DNA of 32,166 nucleotides from Paludibacteraceae bacterium (GTDB lineage Bacteria > Bacteroidota > Bacteroidia > Bacteroidales > Paludibacteraceae). The notes below the pieces were generated by a model. It saw nothing but the letters and a program-made list of their open reading frames with translations. It was not told where the DNA came from and made no database searches. The stretch covers positions 1-32,166 of the forward strand of contig JAFPNK010000058.1 of assembly GCA_017401985.1 (NCBI GenBank), read 5' to 3'. Shown one piece after another: positions 9,412 to 18,100 of the stretch (its first letter is position 1; each line of letters opens with the position of its first letter). A program made the translations under genes and the position numbers.

Positions 9412-9604
9412 GCCCGCGCGCGATTTTTCCTTTTTTTTCTTGTTTGTAAGCTTGCGCGGCGTAGGCGGCTAAAAGCGGGATTAGATTCGGTGAAACCGCC
9501 ATCACTCTCGTAAACGGCTCGTAAATGCCTCGATAATGGCAGGTAAATGACAGGTAAACGGCTCGATAAAGTTTTTGCGAATTTTTATAATTTTTATAAA
9601 AAAA
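9412..9604. other. Divergent intergenic control region
   Basis: About 190 bp between the two divergent promoters. It holds a GC-rich patch and a T-rich tract (about 9401-9445), a weak GCAAGC/GCTTGC inverted repeat (9408-9413 / 9450-9455), the five-unit 11-bp repeat (9510-9564, listed separately) and an A/T-rich stretch leading into the lptD promoter. I see no small gene in it. Confidence 0.6.
9510..9564. repeat. Five direct 11-bp repeats upstream of the lptD promoter
   Basis: Units in order: GTAAACGGCTC, GTAAATGCCTC, GATAATGGCAG, GTAAATGACAG, GTAAACGGCTC. The first and fifth are identical; a degenerate sixth (GATAAAGTTTT) follows. The period is close to one helical turn, placing each unit on the same DNA face, and the block ends 40 bp before the -33 element of lptD. 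It could be a set of protein binding sites or a phased bend. Confidence 0.8.
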
Positions 9605-9636
9605 TTTGCATATTTCAAATATTTGTAGTACCTTTG
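9605..9636 (+). promoter_or_regulatory. Promoter of lptD
   Basis: TTTG (9605-9608), 20 bp, TACCTTTG (9629-9636). The block TTTGTAGTACCTTTGCAC around the -7 element recurs identically in the prfB promoter (23843-23860). Predicted start of transcription near 9643, about 13 nt from the GTG start. Confidence 0.85.
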
Positions 9637-9655
9637 CACGCTAAATTGCGGTATT

Positions 9656-12547
9656 GTGTACATACGCGAGCGCATACATATGATAATGGGAGTGCTCCTA
9701 CTCTGCTCGATGGCAGCGTGGGGACAGGAGACGGTGGATAGCATTGCACCGCCTGCTACCGGTGTGGACAGTATAGCGCAACCGGTACCGAGAGACAGCG
9801 TAACAAGGCCGATACCGACAGACAGTATAGCGCGACCGGTACCGAGAGACAGCGTAACAAGGCCGGCGCCGGTACAGCCGAAGAAACCCAGCGCGTTGTC
9901 GGGACCGGTGCATTACCAGGCAAGCGATTCGATGATCATGATGGGAGACGGAACGGCGTTCTTGCACGGTAACGGCGATTTGAAATACGAAACGATGGAG
10001 TTGAAGTCCGAGTACATCCGCATGAACATGGACAGCAACCTCATCTATGCACGTGGCGTGTGGGACAGTCTGAATTACGAATGGCGTGGCCGACCGGTGT
10101 TCACGGAAGGGAATGACAGTTACGAGACGAGTGAGATCACGTATAACATCAAGACGCAGAAGGGTTATATCCGTCGCGTGGTGACGCAGCAGGGAGAGGG
10201 TTATATCATTGCAGACCGCACGAAGAAGATGAACGGCGATGTGATGACGATGGCCGGAGGACAATACACGACGTGTAGCGATCACGACCATCCGCATTTC
10301 TACCTGAAGTTAACGAAGGCAAAAGTGAAGCCGGGTGATTATATTGCCTCGGGTCCGGCGTACCTGGTGGTGGGTGATGTACCGCTGCCGCTGGCTATTC
10401 CGTTCGGTTTCTTCCCCTTCACCAACACCTACTCCAGCGGATTGCTCATGCCGCAGTTCGGTGACGATTACAGCCGAGGATTATACTTGAGCAACTTAGG
10501 TTACTACTTCGCCATCAACGATTATATGGATTTGCAGATCACGGGTGATATATACACGCGTGGTACCTGGGCTATACGAGCGCAGACGAAGTACATCTGG
10601 CGGTACCATTTCTCGGGTAGTTTGAGTGTCAATTACCGCAACGACGTAACGGGCGAACGCGGGTTGCCGGATTATTCGGCACACAAGAACTTCAGCGTAC
10701 AGTGGACACACACGCAGGATCCTAAGTTCAATCCGTACTGCACGTTCTCCGCGAGCGTGAACTTCTCCACGAGCGGTTACAACCGGAGTAACATCAACAG
10801 TTACTACAACTCCAGTCTGTATTCAGAGAACACGAAGAGCAGTACGATCAACTACACGCAGCGTTTCCCGGACAGTCCGTGGAGTTTGAGCATGAGTGCC
10901 AGTCTGACGCAGCGCACGAGTGACTCCACTATCTCGTTGACGGCACCGGAGTTGGCGGTGAACATGGCGACGGTCTATCCGTTCAAATCGCTGCGCCAGG
11001 CGGTGCTGAAGAAGAAAGGCAAACCGGCAGGTAAGGAACAGTGGTACGAGAAAATAAGCATGCGGTACACGATGAACGGCAAGATCGGCGTGAACAGCAT
11101 CAAGGAGAAGGATTTTCTGCATTCGAATTTCCTGCGCGACTGGCAAACGGGTATCAAGCACACGATGCCTATTAACGCCAGTTTCACGTTATTCAAGTAC
11201 CTGAACGTCACCCCAAGCGTGAGCATGACCGACCGTATGTACTTCACGCGAGTGGACAGACGGTGGGACGACGAAGCGCAGGCGTTAGCGATGGACACGA
11301 CCACGGGCTTTTACAACGTGTTCGATTTTAACGTAGGCGTGAGCATGAGCACTAAGTTATACGGATTCTACACGCCTATCCGCAAACTGTTCCCGAACGG
11401 AAGAGTGGAGAAATTCCGTCACGTAGTGACCCCGTCCATCAGTTTCAGTTACCATCCGGATTTTGCGAAAGAAGGTTGGGGCTATTACGGCAGTTACGAG
11501 CAACCGGTTTATACGAGCGAGATAGACAGCATCACGGGGCGTAAGATACAGAAGACGGACGATGCCGGTAATCCGATTTATCAGCATCAAGTCTATTCGC
11601 GGTTCCCGAACGGCGTGTACGGTAATGCGTCGAAAGGCATGGCCGCGACCCTCAGTTTCGGCGTGGATAACAACCTGGAGATGAAGGTCATCAACAAAGA
11701 GGACACGACGGGTAAGAATCCGTACAAAGTGATCAGCCTCATTGACCAGTTCCGAATATCCGGAGGATATAACTTCGCAGCCGATAGTATGAACTGGAAC
11801 AATTTTAACGTCAACATACGTTTGAAGTTCCCGAAGTTGAACAACTACACGCTGAACCTCAGTACGACGCTCGATCCGTACATGTACGAACTGAATGCGC
11901 TGGGTAGCCCTGTGCGCACCAACAAGCAGTACTGGCACAACGGCCGGTTCCCGCACTGGAGCGGATTTAGATGGAATTTCAGTTACACGCTCAATAACAC
12001 CACTATCAAGAAATGGAAAGATGCAGCTGCCAAACGCAGAGGCGAAAAGATAGAAGCGAAAGGTGATGAGGAGGGCGAACCGCTCACGCCTGTCGAAACA
12101 GATGGCGAAGGACTGGTGAGCGGCGCGAAGATAGGCGGCAGTCCTACGGCTGAGGTTGACGACGGATACGTGCGCACCGAGATTCCGTGGAGTATAACGA
12201 TCAATTATTCGCTATCGTACGCCAACGGCAACGTGTTCAATTACGACAAGATGCAGTACGACATGAAGTGGTTCAATTCCCTCTCCATGAGCGGTAACAT
12301 CGGTCTGGGTAAAGGATGGAAAGTGAGCGCGAGCGCAACGTATAACTTCGATTACATGAAACTGACGGCCTGCACGTTCAATATCAGTCGTGACCTGCAC
12401 TGCTGGAACATGACGGCCAGCATCAACCCAATCGGACCGTTCAAGAGTTACACGTTCCACATAGGCGTGAACGCATCGATACTGAGTGACCTCAAATATG
12501 ACAAAAATAGTAATCAATCGACCAACGCAAGAGTAACATGGTGGTAG
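9656..12547 (+). CDS. lptD: LPS-assembly outer membrane protein, LptD/OstA-like
   Basis: Outer-membrane beta-barrel that inserts lipopolysaccharide into the outer leaflet. From a GTG at 9656 it is 963 residues, with signal peptide MYIRERIHMIMGVLLLCSMAAWG. ATGs at 9680 and 9686 are alternatives but drop the basic n-region. After the signal comes a Pro-rich repeat linker (~30-75), then an OstA-like beta-jellyroll (~80-250: SDSMIMMGDGTAFLHGNG, ELKSEYIRMNMDSNLIYARG, RVVTQQGEGYIIADRTKKMNG, YTTCSDHDHPHFYL), then a long barrel rich in alternating aromatic strands that ends in RVTWW with the terminal aromatic residue typical of OM barrels. An acidic insert (~800-840, EEGEPLTPVETDGEG) is probably a surface loop. 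It heads a probable lptD-slyD-der unit. Confidence 0.88.
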   Translation: MYIRERIHMIMGVLLLCSMAAWGQETVDSIAPPATGVDSIAQPVPRDSVTRPIPTDSIARPVPRDSVTRPAPVQPKKPSALSGPVHYQASDSMIMMGDGTAFLHGNGDLKYETMELKSEYIRMNMDSNLIYARGVWDSLNYEWRGRPVFTEGNDSYETSEITYNIKTQKGYIRRVVTQQGEGYIIADRTKKMNGDVMTMAGGQYTTCSDHDHPHFYLKLTKAKVKPGDYIASGPAYLVVGDVPLPLAIPFGFFPFTNTYSSGLLMPQFGDDYSRGLYLSNLGYYFAINDYMDLQITGDIYTRGTWAIRAQTKYIWRYHFSGSLSVNYRNDVTGERGLPDYSAHKNFSVQWTHTQDPKFNPYCTFSASVNFSTSGYNRSNINSYYNSSLYSENTKSSTINYTQRFPDSPWSLSMSASLTQRTSDSTISLTAPELAVNMATVYPFKSLRQAVLKKKGKPAGKEQWYEKISMRYTMNGKIGVNSIKEKDFLHSNFLRDWQTGIKHTMPINASFTLFKYLNVTPSVSMTDRMYFTRVDRRWDDEAQALAMDTTTGFYNVFDFNVGVSMSTKLYGFYTPIRKLFPNGRVEKFRHVVTPSISFSYHPDFAKEGWGYYGSYEQPVYTSEIDSITGRKIQKTDDAGNPIYQHQVYSRFPNGVYGNASKGMAATLSFGVDNNLEMKVINKEDTTGKNPYKVISLIDQFRISGGYNFAADSMNWNNFNVNIRLKFPKLNNYTLNLSTTLDPYMYELNALGSPVRTNKQYWHNGRFPHWSGFRWNFSYTLNNTTIKKWKDAAAKRRGEKIEAKGDEEGEPLTPVETDGEGLVSGAKIGGSPTAEVDDGYVRTEIPWSITINYSLSYANGNVFNYDKMQYDMKWFNSLSMSGNIGLGKGWKVSASATYNFDYMKLTACTFNISRDLHCWNMTASINPIGPFKSYTFHIGVNASILSDLKYDKNSNQSTNARVTWW
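9767..9874 (+). repeat. 54-bp tandem repeat coding the LptD Pro-rich linker
   Basis: Two 54-bp copies (9767-9820, 9821-9874) differing at a few positions. Each holds two related 27-bp halves, giving 9-residue units DSIAQPVPR, DSVTRPIPT, DSIARPVPR, DSVTRPAPV, with a diverged unit just before. A flexible periplasmic spacer between signal peptide and jellyroll; copy number may vary among strains. Confidence 0.9.
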
Positions 12548-12566
12548 CGGATAGCATCCGCAGGCA
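12547..12566 (+). other. AGC-loop hairpin after lptD
   Basis: Stem GCGGAT / ATCCGC (12547-12552, 12556-12561) with a 3-nt AGC loop, followed by AGGCA. It begins on the last base of the lptD stop codon. A hairpin with the same loop and the same trailing AGGCA but a different stem follows porV (19723-19742). No U-tract, so not a classical terminator. Confidence 0.7.
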
Positions 12567-12605
12567 AACCGCCATTCGGATTAGTAACATAAATAAACAA
12601 CATAT

Positions 12606-13160
12606 ATGATAGAAGATTTGAAAGTAGTATCAGCAACGTACCAATTGTATATTGCTGATGAGAATGGAAAAGAAGAATTGATGGAGCAAGCGACGGAGCA
12701 GGCTCCGCTGGTATGGTGTCAGGGCGAGAAGATGATGCTTCCTGCGTTCGAAGCAGCCATGGCGGGTAAGCAAGTAGGTGACTCGTTCGACTTCGTGCTG
12801 CAACCGGAGGAGGCCTACGGCGAGTACCTGCAGGAGGGTCTGATGGATCTGCCGAAGACTATGTTCTTCAACGGCGACGGCGAGTTCGATGCCGAGCGTG
12901 TGTATGTAGGCGCTATCGTGCCGATGAACACCGTGGACGGACAGATCGTCAAGGCGCAGGTGTGCGAGGTAACGGACGACCAGGTGACTATTGACCTCAA
13001 TCATCCGTATGCCGGTGAAGCACTGCATTTCACAGGCACGATTCTGGATATCCGCGACGTGACGGAAGGAGAATTAAAAGCAATACGTAACCCGCATCAC
13101 TGCGGCAAATGCCACGGTGATTGCAATGATTGCGAGAAAGACTGCAATCATTGCAGTTGA
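12606..13160 (+). CDS. slyD: SlyD-like FKBP-type peptidyl-prolyl isomerase with metal-binding tail
   Basis: 184 residues with no signal peptide, so cytoplasmic. The FKBP domain with inserted IF flap is recognisable: GEKMMLPAFEAAMAGKQVGD (~36-55), LQPEEAYGEY (~61-70), LPKTMFF (~77-83), then DLNHPYAGEALHFTGTILDIR near 135-155, the signature of the SlyD group. The C-terminal tail has six cysteines spaced C-x2-C-x3-C-x2-C-x3-C-x2-C plus histidines (CGKCHGDCNDCEKDCNHC), fitting a metal-binding role as in SlyD, which supplies nickel to hydrogenase maturation in E. coli. It starts 58 bp after lptD and ends 28 bp before der. No promoter seen, so read-through from lptD is likely. Confidence 0.9.
   Translation: MIEDLKVVSATYQLYIADENGKEELMEQATEQAPLVWCQGEKMMLPAFEAAMAGKQVGDSFDFVLQPEEAYGEYLQEGLMDLPKTMFFNGDGEFDAERVYVGAIVPMNTVDGQIVKAQVCEVTDDQVTIDLNHPYAGEALHFTGTILDIRDVTEGELKAIRNPHHCGKCHGDCNDCEKDCNHCS
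13122..13155 (+). other. Perfect 12-bp stem-loop at the 3' end of slyD
   Basis: TGCAATGATTGC (13122-13133) is the exact reverse complement of GCAATCATTGCA (13144-13155), with a 10-nt loop. It lies in the codons of the Cys-rich tail, ending just before the stop codon. Not followed by a T-run but by the A/T-rich heptamer array. It could slow ribosomes or polymerase, stabilise the 3' end, or be a by-product of repeated Asn/Asp-Cys codons. Confidence 0.75.
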
Positions 13161-13188
13161 AAGTTTAAAGTTTAAAGTTTAAAGAACT
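13161..13188 (+). repeat. Heptamer array between slyD and der
   Basis: The gap is exactly 28 bp and consists of AAGTTTA, AAGTTTA, AAGTTTA, AAGAACT, then the der ATG. The junctions create TAA stops in successive frames. Confidence 0.95.
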
Positions 13189-14505
13189 ATGGCAAATATT
13201 GTAGCGATAGTGGGTCGTCCCAACGTTGGGAAATCGACCCTGTTTAACCGCTTGACGGGCACTCGTCGGGCGATAGTGATGAATACCGCGGGTACGACGC
13301 GTGACCGTCAGTACGGCAAAGCCGAATGGTGCGGACGTGAGTTCTCGGTCATTGACACCGGCGGATGGGTCGTTAACTCGGACGATACGTTCGAATCGGA
13401 GATCAACCGTCAGGTCGATCTGGCCATTCGTGAAGCGGATGTCGTGGTGCTGGTAGTCGATGTGAACCAAGGTGTGACAGAGTTCGATACCGAGGTAGCA
13501 CACCTGCTGCGTCAGGCGAAGAAACCGACTATCCTCGCGGTGAACAAAGTGGATACGTTCGAGAACCAATACGGTGCGGCAGAGTTCTACAAACTCGGTC
13601 TGGGAGAACCGTTCATTGTGAGCGCCGAGAACGGCTTAGGCACAGGCGATCTGCTGGACGAGGTAGTCAGTCGTTTCCGTAAGGAAGATAACAGCGACGA
13701 GGAGTTGGAAGAGCTGCCGCGTTTTGCGATTGTAGGACGTCCTAATGCCGGCAAGTCGAGCATTCTGAATGCTTTCATCGGCGAAGAGCGAACCATCGTA
13801 ACGGACATTCCGGGCACGACACGCGACTCCATCTACACGCGGTACAATAAGTTCGGCAAGGATTTTTACCTGGTCGATACAGCAGGTATTCGCAAGAAAG
13901 CCAAAGTGACGGAAGATCAGGAGTACTACTCGGTCGTTCGTTCCATTCGCGCCATCGAGAACAGCGATGTGTGTATTCTGATGATTGATGCCACGCGCGG
14001 TATCGAATCGCAGGACCTGAATATCTATTCGCTCATTCAGAAGAACAAGAAAGGGCTTGTGGTGTGCATCAACAAATGGGACCTCGTGGAGAGTAAAACC
14101 AATCAAGACATCAAAGCCTACGAGAGTGCTATTCGCGAACGCATTGCGCCGTTCACGGATTTTCCGATCATCTTCACCAGTGCGCTCACCAAACAGCGTA
14201 TCTTCAAGGTGGTAGAGACGGCGATTCATGTGTACGAGAACAAGAACAAGAAAGTGCCGACTGCGCAGCTGAATGAGAAGTTCCTGCCGCTGATTGAGAA
14301 CTATCCCCCACCCGCTTGGAAAGGTAAGTACATCAAGATCAAATACTGTACGCAGTTACCGAACACGCAGATTCCAACCTTCGTGTTCTTCGCGAACCTG
14401 CCGCAGTACGTCAAGGAGCCGTATCGCCGCTTTTTGGAGAACAAGCTACGCGAATGGTGGGACTTTAACGGCACGCCGGTACAGCTGTTTATACGAGCTA
14501 AATAA
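13189..14505 (+). CDS. der: Ribosome biogenesis GTPase Der (EngA)
   Basis: Essential GTPase for assembly of the 50S subunit. 438 residues with tandem G domains and a KH-like C-terminal domain. First G domain: GRPNVGKST (~8-16), DTGGW, NKVD. Second: GRPNAGKSS (~183-191), [12 protein letters not shown]. The C-terminal part (~355-438, ending in [15 protein letters not shown]) is the KH-like RNA-binding domain typical of Der. Start [17 protein letters not shown] is canonical. The gene is separated from slyD only by the heptamer array, with no promoter of its own visible. Confidence 0.98.
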   Translation: MANIVAIVGRPNVGKSTLFNRLTGTRRAIVMNTAGTTRDRQYGKAEWCGREFSVIDTGGWVVNSDDTFESEINRQVDLAIREADVVVLVVDVNQGVTEFDTEVAHLLRQAKKPTILAVNKVDTFENQYGAAEFYKLGLGEPFIVSAENGLGTGDLLDEVVSRFRKEDNSDEELEELPRFAIVGRPNAGKSSILNAFIGEERTIVTDIPGTTRDSIYTRYNKFGKDFYLVDTAGIRKKAKVTEDQEYYSVVRSIRAIENSDVCILMIDATRGIESQDLNIYSLIQKNKKGLVVCINKWDLVESKTNQDIKAYESAIRERIAPFTDFPIIFTSALTKQRIFKVVETAIHVYENKNKKVPTAQLNEKFLPLIENYPPPAWKGKYIKIKYCTQLPNTQIPTFVFFANLPQYVKEPYRRFLENKLREWWDFNGTPVQLFIRAK

Positions 14506-14517
14506 AGGTGAAAGTTT
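14504..14517 (+). repeat. Short heptamer pair after der
   Basis: AAAGGTG then AAAGTTT, starting in the der stop codon. Only two imperfect units; listed because the period matches the other junction arrays and the same AAAGGTG unit follows the next gene. Confidence 0.5.
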
Positions 14518-14543
14518 AAGAAAAAGTTAACTTTTTCCTTAAA
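14515..14543. terminator. A/T-rich inverted repeat between der and the FAH-like gene
   Basis: TTTAAG-AAAAAGTT pairs with AACTTTTTCCTTAAA, 14 pairs with one bulged C; the core of 18 bp, GAAAAAGTT/AACTTTTTC, is a perfect palindrome. It sits 2 bp upstream of the next promoter. It may act as a weak terminator for der or as an operator for the following gene. Confidence 0.5.
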
Positions 14544-14546
14544 AAC

Positions 14547-14577
14547 TTGTATAATTCAAAAAAAAGTCGTAACTTTG
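14547..14577 (+). promoter_or_regulatory. Promoter of the FAH-like / porU / porV unit
   Basis: TTG (14547-14549), 20 bp, TAACTTTG (14570-14577), 19 bp before the ATG at 14597. Only a short leader is possible. Probably drives the FAH-like gene, porU and perhaps porV-ispF, since no other match to the consensus is seen downstream. Confidence 0.82.
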
Positions 14578-14596
14578 TGCGCTTTTTACGTGGCTA

Positions 14597-15124
14597 ATGA
14601 AAATTATCGGCTTTTTATATAGCGCAGAGCGGCCTTGGACGATGGTGCTCAAAGGTGATAGCTGTTTGCTGAACGGCCGCAAGCCTATGTTCATTCCGGA
14701 CTGGACGAACGAGTTAGGCGCGACGGAGTGCGTTATCCTGCGCGTGAGCCGGTTGGGAAAGGAGATCGCGCCTAAGTTCGCGGACCGGTATTACGATGCC
14801 GTGGCACCCGGAGTGGATTTTATTGCGATGGACAAAGCGCGCGAAGCACAGGCTGCCGGCCTGCCTTGGACACAAGCCATTGCGTTTGATTACTCGCTGG
14901 CCATAGGCGACTTTGTAACGGTGAGCGGTGAGCGGTTACCGGTTACGGGAGACTTCGTCCTGACACCCGAACAAGCCATCGCAGAAGCCAGCAGAGTGAT
15001 GACTATTCGGCAGGGAGATTTGATTTATATTCAGCGTCCACAGCTGCCGCGTAAGGTACAAAAAGAAGAAGTCATTCGTGTGGAATGCAACGGAGAAGAG
15101 AAACTTTATTGCAAGATAAAATAA
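14597..15124 (+). CDS. Degenerate fumarylacetoacetate hydrolase (FAH) fold protein
   Basis: 175 residues. The segment from FIPDW through RLGKEI, FADRYYDAV, GVDF, AAGLPW, AFDYSLAIGDFV to MTIRQGDLIY aligns by eye with small FAH-family proteins (PF01557). Two aspartates of the D-x4-D motif (VDFIAMD) remain. However, the H-x-E-x-E metal motif reads GATECV, so at least one glutamate is missing; the Lys usually before A/G-F-D is Ile; the N-terminal NY-x2-H motif is gone; and the TGTP-x-GVG loop is replaced by QRPQLPRKV. A catalytic hydrolase is therefore doubtful. An FAH-family gene precedes porU in P. gingivalis (from memory, PG0025), so the position looks conserved. Its stop is 2 bp before the porU start. 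Confidence 0.65.
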   Translation: MKIIGFLYSAERPWTMVLKGDSCLLNGRKPMFIPDWTNELGATECVILRVSRLGKEIAPKFADRYYDAVAPGVDFIAMDKAREAQAAGLPWTQAIAFDYSLAIGDFVTVSGERLPVTGDFVLTPEQAIAEASRVMTIRQGDLIYIQRPQLPRKVQKEEVIRVECNGEEKLYCKIK

Positions 15125-15136
15125 AGGTGAAAGGTA
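15123..15136 (+). repeat. Heptamer pair at the FAH-like / porU junction
   Basis: AAAGGTG, AAAGGTA. It overlaps the upstream stop codon and contains the proposed GTG start of porU (15127-15129). Two units only. Confidence 0.55.
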
Positions 15137-18100
15137 GATTACTAACCATATTGCTAACTTGGTGCGTATGCCTGTCTGCGATGGCAGGAATTCATTCGTA
15201 CACCTCCCGTTCGGTTTTGGCGGACGGTCGTTGGGTGAAGATTCGCGTGAGCGAGTCAGGCGTATGCCGTATGAGTTTCAGCGAACTGAGTAATGCCGGT
15301 CTGGATCCGCAGCAGTTGCGTGTCTATGGTTACGGCGGTGCGCAGTTGGAGCAGGACTTCAAGAAAACGAAGATAGATGACCTGCCGCAAGTACCGGTGT
15401 ACGTAGGCGACGGTTATGTGCTCTTCTGGGTGCAGGGTCCGATCAGTTGGACCTATACCGGTTCGCGTTTCTCCCACACACGCAACACCTATTCGGATTA
15501 CGGCTATTATTTTTTGACCGATAACGTGGGTTCGCTGCTCGCTCCGACTTACGGAACCGCTGTCAGCGGCACACCCAAGGACGTCACCACCTACCCGTTC
15601 TATCAGGTACACGATTACGATTCACTCAATCTGGTGGACCGCTCCGGTGTGTTTGGTGGCGGTCGTACGTTCTACGGCGAGCAGTTCACAGCCAATCAGA
15701 AACGTTCGTTCCTTTTCTCCACGCCTAACGCGACCGTTGGCGAAAGCAGCACGGTGCACGTAGAGGTAGCGGCGCATTCGGCGAGCGTATCGTATTTCTT
15801 AGCCAACCTCAACGGCGGCACCAACAAGAGCACGTATATGTCGGCCGCTCCGGACCACTACACGCTCGGTACCACAGGCGTGCTGGACTTCAGTCAGTCG
15901 TCGGCGTCCGGCAGTCAACGAGTGGAATTGACGCTTCAAGCATCGACCGCCAGCACCTTAGGATGGCTTAACTGCATTGAGTTAACCACCATCAGTGATC
16001 TGGTGATGACCGGCAGTTGGATGCCCGTGCGCACTACAGACAGTTACAAACAAGCCACACCGGTTCGATTCCATTTGAGCAACGCTAAGCAAGATATTCA
16101 AGTATGGGACATCACTTCGCTCGCCTCTATTCGCCGCATGGAGACGCAGTTCGCCAACGGTGAACTCACATGGGTAGGAACGCAGTCGGATGGTGTTCAC
16201 GAATACGTGGCGGTTGATCCGCAAGGCAGTGCGTTCGTGCACGCCGAAGTGATGGGTGAAGTCAGCGCACAGAATCTGCATGCGCTCAGTAACATCGATT
16301 TCGTCATCATCTGCCCGGCAGGGTACGAAGATATTGCTCGCGATCTGGCGAGGGCACACGAACAGAAACAAGCCATCACCTGGGCAGTCGTGACCGATCA
16401 GCAGGTGTATAACGAGTTCTCATCCGGCACTCCGGATGCGACGGCGTACCGATGGTTGATGAAAATGCTGTACGACCGCGCGAACAGCGGTATCGGACAG
16501 AAACCGCGCTGGCTGCTGCTGATGGGTAAAGGTTCGTTTGACAACCGTAAGCTGCTGCTTAACTCCGGCCTCAGTCTGCTGATGACCTACCAGGCCAAGA
16601 ACTCCGAGAACGAGATCAATGCATACGCTACGGATGATTATTTCGGATTCCTGGATGACAGCGAAGGCGAGACGGATACACAGGGACGTATGGATATAGG
16701 CGTCGGTCGTCTGCCGGTAACCAGCCCCGCGGAAGCGCGCGCTACTGTGGATAAGATCATTCGGTATATACACAACGAGAACACCGGTAAGTGGAAGAAT
16801 CAGATCCTATTCCTTGCCGACGACGGCGAACACGGCACCCACACCGAGACTGCAGAAGGCAGTGCGGAACGGCTGCGGGTGAACAATCCGAATTTTGTAG
16901 TGAACAAGATCTACCTCGATGCCTATCCGCAGGAAGTGAACGCCAGCGGAGAGAGTTATCCGCTTGCCCGCAATCGTGTGCATAACCTGCTACGAAGCGG
17001 CGTGCTGTTCTTCGATTACTCCGGTCACGGGGGTTCCAACTCCGTCACCAACGAATCGATATTGAACCAGAAGGATATCGAGAGCATGAGTAACCGCAAC
17101 CTGGCCTTCTGGCTCTTTGCTACGTGTAACTTCGGTGCATACGACGGAGGCAAACGTTCGGCTGCCGAATCGGCGGTACTCAACCCCAACGGAGGAGCCA
17201 TCGGTGTGCTGGCTGCTACCCGTACGGTGTTTGCCAATCCGAACACGACCCTTAACCGCAGCATTTGCGACAAGCTGTTCGCACATACGAACGCGACCCA
17301 ATACAACGCCACCTTAGGCGAAGCGATAGCCGCCGGCAAGAACGCGTTAGGCGGCGATGCCAATAAGATGGCATACGTGCTGATTGGCGACCCTGCTTTG
17401 CGGCTGAACTACCCCACCGATTATCAAGTTCAGACCACTACCGCCATCGATACGCTCAATGCCCTGAGCGTGCAGCACGTCGAAGGACGTATCATCGATG
17501 AAGATAGTCTGCTCGTTGAGGATTTTAACGGTAAGGTGGACATCACTATCTACGACAAACTGCAGGTCATCACCACACGCGATAATGATGACACTTCGGA
17601 TGACGCCAAGTATCTGTCGTATAACGATTACCCAAGCACTATCTTCTCCGGTGCTACAGACGTGAAGGACGGTTTGTTCTCTTACACGTTCATGGTGCCT
17701 AAGGATATCCGGTATAACTTCGGCAACGGCCGCATCGTCTATTATGCCGTTACCACCGACAGCCTCGAGACCGCGGAAGCAACGGGACACTTCGAGGACT
17801 TCATCATCGGCGGAACAGGAAACGTCCTGCTGGCAGACACCACCGGCCCGGAGATGCGTATTTATCTGAACACCCAAGCCTTCCAAAACGGCGACAAGAC
17901 ATACCCCACTCCGCGGTTCTTTGCCGACCTGCAAGACGAGCACGGAATCAACACCGCGGGTGCAGGTATCGGACACGACTTGATGCTCATTGTGGATGAC
18001 GACCCGAAGCAGATCTATTCGCTCAACGAGTATTTCACTGCGTCGAGCAACAGTTACCAGGCCGGACAAGTCAGTTACCTGATGGATGCGCTATCGGATG

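Noticed and set aside
9408-9455. Inverted repeat GCAAGC/GCTTGC as a terminator or operator
   Set aside because: Only 6 bp with a 36-nt gap, in a GC/T-skewed region; within chance.
9368-9505. N-terminal extension of the nitroreductase to the ATG at 9505
   Set aside because: It would span the TTG-20-TAnnTTTG promoter, and the family N-terminus begins right after the ATG at 9361/9367.
15085-15126. ATG at 15085 as porU start
   Set aside because: Lies within the previous gene and places 14 mostly charged or polar residues before the signal peptide; GTG 15127 gives a clean Sec signal.
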